DNA of 64,000 bases from Apostichopus japonicus (taxonomy: Eukaryota; Echinodermata; Holothuroidea; Aspidochirotida; Stichopodidae): NCBI RefSeq assembly GCF_037975245.1, contig NC_092572.1, forward strand, positions 24,102,489-24,166,488, given 5' to 3'. The notes beneath the pieces are model-generated. The model worked only from the letters and a program-made list of their open reading frames with translations, searched no databases and was not told the origin of the DNA. Both the position numbers and the translations under genes were made by a program. Below are positions 57,201 through 64,000 of this stretch, piece after piece. The stretch's first letter is position 1. Each line of letters begins with the position of its first letter.

Positions 57201-59112
57201 GGTATCAAGACCGTTTTCTCTGTTCAATACAAAACTGCCGCTCTAAAGTGAGAAAATGTGTTTTTACCTATCTATGACAAGGATGATTAAGAACTGCTTT
57301 ATTCCTCATGTTTCATGTTAACATCATACCAATTACTCCCATGTATGTCTGCTGAATAACTTGGTTACCATTAGGTATGAATCATATCCGTTCTGCTAAT
57401 AATTCAAGAACCTTTAATTACGCTTTTCCATATCTTCCTGATGCCTGTTTTCTTTAAATATTTTTTTCTTCTAAATATTGTTCAAGATCATATGCACTTT
57501 TTGTTGATGGAACATTGATCGTCGAGTCATAACTCTTCGCCATATGTATAGAAAACATATAAAGCGCTATGTACAGTATTGATAATATCATCTATGAAAG
57601 AATACCACAGTTTTCATGATAAGGACACGAACACATTCAAAACATCCAATGTCTTGTATGTGTCTATAGGGGATCGAATCCTTAGGTAGCCGTCCTGACC
57701 TAGTACAAATCAGCAGAGAGAGGCTGTGGATGCAACGCCTTCGCACCATTCAACCTCATGGGCTCAACATTCAGGAAGGACATGGCTAACTTTTCTTCTG
57801 TTCCCCCCTCCTTCTCTCCTTGTTCCCCCCCCCCATCACTCCTCTTCTCATAGCTCTCTTCCACCATTTTTTCCTCACACCTTTCTGTCTTTGTCCTTCT
57901 CCAGTTTATTCCCTACCCCCTTCCCTTAATCCTCTCTTTGTCCTTCCACTGTTTATCTCCTACCGCTCCTCTTCCCCTGTTGGTTTCTTTCTTTCTTCTC
58001 TCCATCCCTTGTCAACTAATCCCCTTACATCAATCTCCTTGTGTTCACCATGCTCATTAACCTGTCTGTATTCTTCGGCGTTTTTGTCCCTTCTGTTACT
58101 GTTACTTGTCATTTAGCCTTTGAAGAAGATCCTGCTAGGATCGAAACGTCAGGCCAACTTACTTTTACACAGTCTTGTATATGTGTCAGCTTCATTCATA
58201 TTTAAACAATAGACATGAATCCATTGTTTCAATCCTACAATGTTATTCTCTGTGCTTTGCTATCATTTTATTGTTGCTCCGGCCTCTAATTGAAACCAAT
58301 TATGAGATTTTTTTGAGCTGACTGATCACTGAGATTAAAATTATCTTTCACAATGGAGATCATAAACTTGACCAGCCAGCCAGCAATCGTTTCCAGGAAA
58401 TGAAGACACACGACAAAATTCTTTAAAATGGGGGTTGACACAATGTCTCAGCATTAGATTGGTTTATTCTCAACACTCACTGATCACTGAAGACAAAAAA
58501 AAATAGAACTACAGGTCTCTTTGTCTGAACGATTGTCGTCTTGGGCAAAATTGCTAGAAATTGGTCACCCCGACTTTGAAAACAAAAGAACCAGCTTTAA
58601 TTCACCACAATTAGGAAGTATTCCACTGTATGAAATTATCCTTTTGTTTCAAAGTATGAACATGGCCATGTTTACTGTACCAATCAGCTAACGATATTCA
58701 TCGATATGATTTTAGCAATTCCATCGTTGGTCTGTTGCTAGAAATCAAATCAAAATATTTTATTTTATAATTTAACTGTCAATATACTTACTCGTTCCAT
58801 TCAAGACAATCTTCAGCAATGTGGTTCCATAAGAATTGGTTGCATTGCAATAGTAAACCCCAAAGTGCTTCTCCCGGCTAATCTTGAAGAAATTCAGTTC
58901 CCCGTTGACCAGGGAGCCGTTGAAATTGTTTTCGGATACGATGCTCTCGGAGATGATGTGATTCCCAGGGTCGGTTTCCATCCTCGATCTGGTCCCATTG
59001 TACCAGCTGATGGTAGGAGTTGGGTTACCCCAGGCTTGGCAAGTCAGGGCCTTCTCCCCCCTCTCCTGGGTACGGACTAGCGTTGGGACAGAGTCGAGGA
59101 TGATGGGTGCAT
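34363..59112 (-). CDS. Ig/fibronectin-III single-pass receptor with tyrosine-motif tail (5' end outside window or not found)
   Basis: Seven minus-strand exons (58792-59112, 54520-54801, 50836-51096, 47256-47418, 45670-45749, 35670-35725, 34363-34608) join with matching phases (1-1, 1-1, 1-1, 1-2, 2-1, 1-0, 0-stop) to 468 residues plus stop. Order: one C2/I-type Ig domain ([15 protein letters not shown] ... [10 protein letters not shown]), one FNIII domain, a Cys-bearing domain of 87 residues, then a transmembrane helix ([20 protein letters not shown]). The cytoplasmic tail is about 145 residues, with LIYAEI (ITIM form), TEYADL (ITSM-like), a PPPP stretch and a C-terminus ending ECV. This plan resembles nephrin/Kirrel/echinoid-type adhesion receptors. 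Orthology is undetermined. Ligand and signalling are inferred only from the motifs. Confidence 0.85.
35420..35552. mobile_element. MITE with AGTGGCGGA ends, copy 2 (short)
   Basis: AGTGGCGGAGC (35420-35430) and GCTCCGCCACT (35542-35552) are perfect 11-bp inverted repeats. The interior shares GGTATTGGTCA and AAAAGGGCGCCAGCAGTCCA with 21345-21648 but lacks its left-centre portion. Flanks GCATAGGGGT and GCATATGGGA may be a diverged target duplication. Confidence 0.8.
35670..35725 (-). CDS. Receptor exon: 56-bp cytoplasmic exon
   Basis: The acceptor TCTTTTGTACAG and donor ACA/GTAAGTTC bound 56 bp, phase 1-0. It encodes [18 protein letters not shown]. It supplies exactly the phase change needed between 45670-45749 and the terminal exon. 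It lies 117 bp from a MITE copy. Confidence 0.7.
35726..37195. other. Receptor intron, nothing recognised
   Basis: AT-rich intron sequence. I see no exon, RNA gene or repeat array. Confidence 0.55.
37200..37600. repeat. About 111-bp tandem repeat, 3 copies
   Basis: CAATGGC(C/T)TTACTTTGAT-type units start near 37228, 37338 and 37451. Each has AACAA(A/T)GTCCCAATTG-like and GTTGTACAATCATTTA segments. It lies in a receptor intron. Confidence 0.85.
38340..39170. repeat. About 78-bp minisatellite, 10-11 copies
   Basis: Units carry CCAACATATAACAATTTCTA and TCATTCAAATTCTCTTTACT, 78 bp apart in the best part (38821 and 38899). Minus-strand ORFs at 38546-38964 are the repeat translated ([15 protein letters not shown]) and are not treated as genes. 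Confidence 0.93.
39545..39705. repeat. 79-bp direct duplication
   Basis: CACCTATGTTTAGT(T/C)GATC to GGGGTAAA-type sequence is present twice in tandem, at about 39549 and 39628, with few differences. Confidence 0.9.
39706..42570. other. Receptor intron, no exon supported
   Basis: This intron has G-tracts at 40378 and 40936, a C-tract at 41250, and A-rich runs. Splice-like sites near 41690 do not give a phase-compatible exon. Confidence 0.5.
42571..42722. repeat. 78-bp tandem duplication
   Basis: TTTTGCAGCTAA to CCACACACATGAAG occurs twice back to back, with only a few differences. Confidence 0.92.
42723..43931. other. Receptor intron, no gene
   Basis: G-tracts lie at 42790 and 43302. ORFs here are short and low-complexity. 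Confidence 0.55.
43932..44160 (+). mobile_element. tRNA-derived SINE
   Basis: The head has an A box (TTAGCTCAGTGGTTAACGCC) and B box (GGTTCGAGTC at 43983-43992) with pairing ends GGAGTG and CACTCC, so it looks like a tRNA. A roughly 160-bp unrelated tail follows and ends in a CATA-type simple repeat. The anticodon arm and T stem do not fold as in a functional tRNA. It lies in a receptor intron on the strand opposite to the gene. Confidence 0.85.
44161..44356. repeat. ACATACTATCAT-type simple repeat after the SINE
   Basis: Repeats of CATACTATCA/CATATACATC of about 10-12 bp run from the SINE tail to 44342, then AGGAGGATCTAAAATACATA repeats the SINE 3' end (compare 44146). Confidence 0.85.
44357..45669. 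other. Receptor intron, no gene
   Basis: AT-rich intron up to the 80-bp exon. No feature supported. Confidence 0.55.
45670..45749 (-). CDS. Receptor exon: cytoplasmic linker
   Basis: The acceptor CTGTTTCCCTTTCAG and donor CCACCAG/GTGAGA bound 80 bp, phase 2-1. It encodes [20 protein letters not shown] then EAFLPP. It is the exon that links the phase-2 transmembrane exon to the phase-1 exon at 35670. It is supported by splice sites and frame, not by family match. Confidence 0.72.
45750..47255. other. Receptor intron between transmembrane and linker exons
   Basis: A G12 tract lies at 45895. The rest is AT-rich with no supported exon. Confidence 0.55.
47256..47418 (-). CDS. Receptor exon: transmembrane segment
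   Basis: The acceptor is TTCTTTCAG and the donor AAACG/GTAAAA; 163 bp, phase 1-2. It encodes [11 protein letters not shown], a helix rich in Ile/Val/Leu, and the stop-transfer CRRKPSQ, then [11 protein letters not shown]. Orientation is type I (outside N-terminus). Confidence 0.92.
47999..48406. mobile_element. hAT-like MITE with 8-bp target duplication
   Basis: The ends CAGGGTTGTCCAACCT and AGGTTGGACAACCCTG are perfect 16-bp inverted repeats around 408 bp. Flanks TCCTAGAG and TCCTAGAT match at 7 of 8 bases. Eight-bp duplications and CAGGG ends are typical of hAT elements. The interior holds G11 and C13 tracts and GC-rich GCGGGCCGGA motifs. There is no transposase. Confidence 0.92.
49001..49351. 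mobile_element. TTAA-type MITE, copy B
   Basis: It is flanked by TTAA on both sides (48997-49000 and 49352-49355). The ends AGGGTGTGAAGACTCGCG and CGCGAGTCTTCAATGCCT are inverted repeats. The body is the reverse complement of 5189-5537. The long palindrome of copy A is broken here. Confidence 0.88.
49356..50155. other. Receptor intron, no gene
   Basis: No exon or repeat recognised. Confidence 0.55.
50160..50760. repeat. Tandem repeat with 92/142-bp units
   Basis: CTGTTCATGTCAGTTATCTC recurs at about 50210, 50302, 50443, 50585 and 50676. The longer units hold an extra 50-bp GGTGAGGAGGGGGTGG/TATCTCCTAGCTATGG block. The array ends 76 bp from the exon at 50836. Confidence 0.92.
50836..51096 (-). 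CDS. Receptor exon: divergent membrane-proximal domain
   Basis: The acceptor is CTTCTTCCCAG and the donor GTAT/GTGAGTAAC; 261 bp, phase 1-1. It encodes 87 residues with four Cys (LPCVKL, LPCLKK, KSCIPD, DKCSTV). The end [20 protein letters not shown] resembles the F-G strands of an FNIII fold, so a divergent FNIII domain is my best guess. Symmetric phases fit a modular exon. Confidence 0.8.
51209..51290. repeat. (AT)n microsatellite
   Basis: About 80 bp of near-pure ATATAT, with a second short (AT)n at 51371-51387. Confidence 0.97.
51668..51755. repeat. (TAA)n/(CAA)n microsatellite
   Basis: ATAATAATAATAATA passes into ACAACAACAATAATAATGAT. The Asn-rich ORF across it is an artefact. Confidence 0.95.
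51756..53029. other. Receptor intron, no gene
   Basis: G-rich stretch at 51841-51860, C-run near 52827 and A-run near 52934. No exon supported. Confidence 0.55.
53030..54030. repeat. Irregular AAGGATACTATAATGAT-type tandem array
   Basis: Variants of a 10-bp motif (TATAAGGATACTA, GATGATGCTA) cover 1 kb. A larger unit with AGGATCAGCTATAAGGATAC recurs near 53365, 53448 and 53669, so there is higher-order structure. Confidence 0.92.
54520..54801 (-). CDS. Receptor exon: fibronectin type III domain
   Basis: The acceptor is TTTTATTCAG and the donor CTTC/GTAAGT; 282 bp, phase 1-1. It starts [12 protein letters not shown], and has the core Trp ([11 protein letters not shown]), the [19 protein letters not shown] strand with conserved Tyr and Leu, and ends KEAITLR. 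It joins directly to the Ig exon. Confidence 0.93.
54825..56195. repeat. About 42-bp minisatellite with 530-bp higher-order duplication
   Basis: The unit is about ACATGTAAAGACAATGGGTA plus TAAGCTACAGGAATAATACA. The block from about 55024 is repeated almost base for base from about 55552 (spacing 528), which marks a recent large duplication inside the array. The array starts 24 bp outside the FNIII exon. Confidence 0.95.
56196..58090. other. Receptor intron, no gene
   Basis: AT-rich with a C- and T-rich stretch at 57800-58000 (polypyrimidine). ORFs in the T/C-rich part are low-complexity. Confidence 0.55.
58085..58175 (+). mobile_element. Dispersed hammerhead-like repeat, fifth copy (complete)
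   Basis: TTCTGTTACTGTTACTTGTC then TTTGAAGAAGATCCTGCTAG then GATCGAAACGTCAGGCCAAC matches 2658-2746 nearly throughout. This copy and 2658-2746 are the best examples of the block. Confidence 0.65.
58792..59112 (-). CDS. Receptor exon: immunoglobulin domain
   Basis: The acceptor is TTATTTCAG and the donor ACGA/GTAAGTAT; the exon is 321 bp, phase 1-1. Key residues are Cys in ALTCQA, Trp in TISWYNGT and the [14 protein letters not shown]-strand. N-glycosylation sites NGT and NAT are visible. It is preceded by [12 protein letters not shown], the usual linker from an upstream Ig domain, so more Ig exons are expected upstream. Confidence 0.92.
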
Positions 59113-59660
59113 CTGAAATAAGGAAATCATTCAGATTGAGTGGTGACTGGTGAGCATTATTATAGATGTGTTTTCCACAGGTAATCTACAAGATGTAAGA
59201 ATTAAAATAAGCTGCAAATGGTTAGACGGAGCTGGTTAACCTGAGCTGTTCCTGACAGGACTTCAGCGTAATTGAGCTAATGCAGACATGAAAGAGGGGC
59301 ACTGTTGAGAATCTACCAGAACAAGCGAATGACGCAATTTATACGAGTGTTTGTTCAGGCAAAACTGTTTCCCACCCCATACTTTCAATTACTTCAATGG
59401 TAAAACCCCATCAAGATCCCAAAGCACCTCCTCATCCCCTTTCCCCTCCCATACTCCCCTTCTACATCCTAAAATAAACAAAAACTTTGGCCTGCGAATG
59501 ATATAAATTCAATTTTCTTTTCTTCACAGTTTGCTTTATCTTTCTGCTAATAGTTCTTGATTGAGACTGGTGATAACAGACATGCTAGTTTAACCACACC
59601 TTGAAAAGTAGACCCAAGATGAGATTTCCAGGCTGTGACATGTTTGTCACCAAACGAGAG
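59113..59660. other. Receptor intron upstream of the Ig exon
   Basis: No exon recognised. Confidence 0.5.
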
Positions 59661-59661
59661 C

Positions 59662-60130
59662 TAATAATAATAATAATTTATTCTTATATAGCGCTTTACA
59701 TCAAAAGAATGATCTCAAAGCAGCTTCACAGAAACGCATAAAAAATACAACTTAAAAAGTATTACAGCTTAAAAATAATACAATCTAAAAATATTGCATC
59801 CTAAGAATTACAGAAATAAATAACTAACAATAATTAATAAAAAACAATAAAATTCAGAAATTAAAGACAAAAGCAATAAAATATGACAGCATACAATAAA
59901 ACTAAAATACTAAACTATTACAGCCGAAGAAATAGCAACAATAAGACTATCAAAACAAAAATAGAAAATAAATTTCAATATAAAACAATCAAAACATGGC
60001 AAGATGGTAACACAATCAATATGACTGGAGGTTTAAAAAGAATAATACTTTCGAAAAAGGTGAGTTTTAAGGAGAGCTGTAATCAATTGCTTTTTTCCAG
60101 ACACATTTCTTCATATGATCAGAAATTCTG
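59662..60130. repeat. Interspersed repeat with (ATA)n and TATAGCGCTTTACA head
   Basis: ATAATAATAATAATTTATTC followed by TTATATAGCGCTTTACATC and a long A-rich body with imperfect 20-bp periodicity (TTAAAAAGTATTACAGC). This looks like the common TATAGCGCTTTACA-type interspersed repeat of marine invertebrate genomes. The ORF inside is A-rich and not credible. Confidence 0.55.
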
Positions 60131-61069
60131 ATAAACTAACAAGTTTCCTTCTACCCCCCCCCCCCCCCTGTCGTTATGACGAACTGCATATATATACTAG
60201 AGATATAAATGAACATATAAATATTAAATGTGAAATTGACTTTGTCAAACACGATCGGTGGTTTCACTAATTCAGCTTATTTACCCACTACCACCAAATA
60301 TCTTATCAGATTTATTGACAACAAAGAAAAGAAAAACTTTCCAGGAAACTGACGATTTATAATGAAATTAAATCCTGAATACTATCGAATGAATACCTCT
60401 TTACAATTGGGAAAACTCTTGTCCTCCAGTAAGAGAAGCCAATAAGGTGTTTATAAGCTGTGTAAATTAACAGCTATTTGACAGATTATCTTCAAGGTCT
60501 TTCATCATTACTTTAGATGAAGTAACTGAATGCTAATCAGTCAATCTTACTATATATGAGGTCACTACAGGTGTTTTAGGTCCAATGACCTTCATGCTAT
60601 CAAGGTGAGGCTTTAATTGTGCCCTTGTCATTTAATTTACCTTCCAAAAAAAAACAAGAGGTAAAAAACCCTGATTTGCCTAGAGGGATGGGAAGTTCAG
60701 GTAATCTAAGTAGGAGTTCCTTACTTGTAATGAGTCTGTGTTGCGATCAAATTATCCTTACTTGGGAATAAAAAGACATTTTAGCAGTAAAAAATGGGAC
60801 AAAATGGGGTAAGAAAAAAAGAAAGAAAAAAGTTCAAAAGGCTGGTCAGGGAGAAAGAGGTGAACAACCTTAGAAGGGAATAATTAATATGTTCTGAAAG
60901 GCTTAGCTTTCATTGGTTCATTTCGGTGCTTCAGAGATTAAAAGAACAAAGGGTCGTAAGGTTAACGACCCTTTGGCTTGAATGTCAACAAACGCAAACG
61001 AGACAGCTAGCGAGACAGAGAGGACTGCTGGAGTCATGTCCGAGATTGAAGTATCTGAGTCATGTTTGG
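60131..61069. other. No gene; contains one hairpin
   Basis: A C14 tract lies near 60155. CAAAGGGTCGT (60947-60957) and ACGACCCTTTG (60965-60975) form an 11-bp perfect stem with a 7-nt loop. Confidence 0.5.
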
Positions 61070-61520
61070 GAAGGATTTTATTGGACATGAAACAATGCAC
61101 TTTTGTGGATTTTACAAATGGTTCATGCATTGAATCAAATCTGATTTAAAACAAATAGGGATGGTTGGAAACAAACAATTATAAACAATATTATAGATTA
61201 TGTGTACATCGAATACACTTTTCAGATAAAATAATATCTGTATGGAATAAATAAAGGATTTTATGAGCGGTGAAAATAGGAACAAATATATTGCACATGA
61301 AACAATGCACTTTTGTGGATTTTACAAATGGTTCCATTGTTGGCAATATTGAACAGAATCAAATTTAATTTTTTAAAAAAAAAATAGGGGGGATGGTTGG
61401 AATCATTTAAACAAAATACAACAAAATATGATAAACAACATTAGAGGTTATGTTGATGCTACAATACATTTAATGCCCTTTTGAGCTAAAACAATATATA
61501 TTTATGGAATGATATTACAG
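61070..61520. repeat. About 220-bp diverged tandem duplication
   Basis: CATGAAACAATGCACTTTTG, GGATTTTACAAATGGTTC and GGGATGGTTGGAA occur in the same order at 61083-61260 and 61297-61515. Confidence 0.85.
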
Positions 61521-61895
61521 AGAAATGAGGTGTTTTCCCTTAATAACTTTGTTAATTGGTTAATTTCCTGTAGGTTTCAGTACTAAAATCTGTTAACCAT
61601 GCACAGATTCTTTGTCCAGACGGTAAAGAAATATTATGCCAAATTTTCCAGAAATGACCTTCTAGGCTTTGTGCATGAGGGTTAAACTACTGATGTGAAA
61701 ATTGTTTTGAGAAATAAAACGTTTACTAGTCAATTCCTCAGAATAATGACTTCATATGTACAATTGATTTGATGAATTATTCCCATGTTTCCGACTATCA
61801 ATTGGAACATTTTTATCAATTTTGCTCATGGAGACAATTATGTGCTGTATGAAACAAATTGTTAACTACCAAATAATGCTGTCATTTGATCATGT

Positions 61896-63164
61896 TTAAA
61901 AGGATTGTCTGGTGGCCCAAAGAAGTTACCTTAAAAAATAGTAAATAATTTTCCAAACATGTTGTCAAAGTATGAGAACGCTAATGTTGCGTTTGACAGA
62001 GAAACGATTTTTTAATCGTTATGGATAGACATTTCAAATATGATTTGAACAGTACAATACGTGACGTCAGCTCTGCCATAGCAGATTGCGTCATAACCCA
62101 CCCTCCGCACAGTACCTATACGGTAATCACAACAAAAACAGCGTGTGTATACAGATAAATTTCTTCCTTAATTTCCGGTGAAATTTCTTAAAAATTAGAT
62201 ATGTTTTCAAAACCTCCTTAAGCCACCATGTAGTTGAGCGGTGGTTCCGTGGTCTTTGTGTAACACAAGGTAATTTTTAACAGCAGACTCTGAGTTGTTC
62301 AGGCTATACATCGCGCTATCCAGCTCCAACGCGAAAAATGTTCGCATGTAGGCTGTACTCAAACGTTGACAATCGGACAGTTCTGCGAAGCCTAAGCTTT
62401 TCAGCGCTATATTCTGCTCTGAGCCTCTGACAACGATTCGATCAATTTCTTCAATAATTTCCGGTGAAATTTCTTATAAATTAGATATAATTTAAAAAAC
62501 TCCTTAAGCCGCAATATATTTAGTAGATCGGTGGTTTCGTGGTCTTTGTGTAACACAAGATAAGTTTTAACAGCAGGCTCTTCGTTGTTTATACATCGCG
62601 GTATCCAGCTCCAGCGCGAAGAATGTTCGCGTGTATAGGCTACTATAACGTTTACAATCGGACAGTTCTGCGATGACATCGATCCCGCCAAGTTTCAACT
62701 TTCGGTTTAACGAATACTTTATAAGTTTCCTTTTACTGTTAATTTGATCCGTGAATTTTATTTCAGCGAGTTCGAAGAACAGTTAATGAACTGTGGTTTG
62801 AGTGTGAGTGTACTATGTGTAACGCTATACAAGTACACCAACTGAGCATCGTAGTATATACGTTCGCGAGTATGTACGTTATATATATGAGGCAATTCAA
62901 TGTGCTTACACGTGAGTTAATTTGCTGCGGAATTGGGAGTGCTAACTTCAAGTCGCCTGTTTTGCCTATCTGCAAGCACTACGTCAAACACCATATTGAA
63001 GCGTTCGAACAAACGGTACTTTTGGTGAGAAACTGGTGAATTTGAAAACCAGATTTCTACAAGAAGAAAATGTCGAATGGGGACAATTTTTACATGGTTA
63101 GAAAGAGAAAAATAATAACTACAAGGACAATGTATCAAAATCTTCCACCAGACAATTCCTTTAA
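61896..63164. mobile_element. 1.27-kb element with TTAA-bounded inverted ends
   Basis: TTAAAAGGATTGTCTGGTGG (61896 on) and the reverse complement of 63145-63164 (TTAAAGGAATTGTCTGGTGG) are near-identical inverted ends. Inside, a roughly 235-bp block (TTTCCGGTGAAATTTCTTA to CAATCGGACAGTTCTGCG) is duplicated in tandem at 62172-62388 and 62459-62672. No transposase ORF was recognised. An isolated similar end, TTTAAAAGGATTTGCTGGTGG, lies at about 10123. Confidence 0.65.
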
Positions 63165-64000
63165 GGGGAGGAGAAGGACAGAGGAAAGTATAAGGGGGAG
63201 GGGAAAGGGGAAGGGAGTAGGAGGGAGAGTGGGAGGGGAGGCGGATGGGGAGGGGAGGGAAGAATAATGGGGAAGGGGATGATAAGGTATTGGGAGGGGA
63301 AGGCAAAGAGCTAGGTTATTTTCTCACATGCACCTTAGTTAAACTGACTCTCAAATGTTTACAATCTTTACAGGCAAAGATGCCCATGATTGACTACATA
63401 ACCATAGGATGATTACAATTGTATGGAAAGGTGCAGCAATTCAGGATGATTCCAATGCTGGTTATAGACACTTTAATACCCATTTATACATTATGATTTT
63501 CAAAACAAGTACATCACAATAAAACAAAAAAACCCACATACAACATCAAGTGTGATAAGCACAATCATTGTGGCACCTAGCTTTTACATACATTTACGTA
63601 TCTGTTTGCGTATAGGTTATGTTATAAAGGACTTGTAAAAAAAACATCATTAGCAATTCAATATCTTAAAGTTTGGAAACAATTCAGCTATTTCTATTCT
63701 AATTCTGCATGATATCGCCCAGAAGGCAAGGAGGGTTTAATTAGACAAAGAAGGAATTAGGTAATAAGATGTTTTTGAAGAATGGGGAAGAACATCTTTG
63801 CAAATATTAAATCTTCAATATTTATCTATCCGTGAATATTCTTGCTATTTGTAGCATATATGAGTAAGACACATAACCCTAAATGTCTGGCTGGAACGTC
63901 CCTCCCACCCCCCCTCCTCCACCACACCCCTCGCATATATTTCATACATATTTCATTATTGCTTAAATACTGCAGCAAACTGCGTTTGTCATTTCATCCT
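63165..64000. other. No gene seen to window end
   Basis: A purine-rich G/A stretch runs 63165-63300. The rest is AT-rich and unique-looking. Upstream receptor exons were sought and not found here. Confidence 0.5.

Overview
The window is AT-rich eukaryotic DNA with intron-split genes, dense tandem repeats, short inverted-repeat transposons and a tRNA-derived SINE. The gene content (a ZDHHC23-type palmitoyltransferase, a FAM234/ITFG3-type beta-propeller membrane protein, an Ig/fibronectin-III receptor with tyrosine motifs) and the repeat style suggest a marine invertebrate animal, perhaps a deuterostome such as an echinoderm. The species cannot be fixed from the sequence alone. No bacterial operons, CRISPR arrays, rRNA or viral genes were seen.

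Layout. 1-2090 is a 142-bp satellite. 3991-12580 (minus strand) holds four coding exons of a FAM234-family gene; the rest of the gene lies off the left edge. Its large intron (4660-10957) carries a 97-bp satellite and an inverted-repeat element. A compact 94-codon plus-strand ORF (12593-12877) starts 12 bp from the FAM234 start codon, facing away from it. A candidate upstream FAM234 exon (15341-15505, minus) faces the ZDHHC23 gene (16236-19490, plus, four exons, 400 residues, apparently complete). From 19.5 to 34.3 kb I find no gene. That stretch holds tandem arrays, including a 1.57-kb minisatellite of 30-bp units, and two or more MITE-like elements.

34363-59112 (minus) is the 3' part of a single-pass receptor gene: Ig domain, fibronectin III domain, divergent membrane-proximal domain, transmembrane segment, two small cytoplasmic exons and a terminal exon with ITIM/ITSM-like tyrosine motifs. 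I built this gene from splice sites. All seven exons join in frame and give 468 residues before the stop. Its 5' exons lie beyond the right edge or were not found. The long introns are full of minisatellites, a hAT-like MITE with a near-perfect 8-bp target duplication, TTAA-flanked elements and a SINE.

The most unusual points are: the head-to-head 94-codon ORF; a possible N-terminal extension of FAM234 from a promoter shared with ZDHHC23; a dispersed repeat (five copies) that folds like a degenerate hammerhead ribozyme, one copy interrupted in the stem-II loop; a minisatellite open in several reading frames; and many G/C homopolymer tracts. No clearly new multi-gene system is present.
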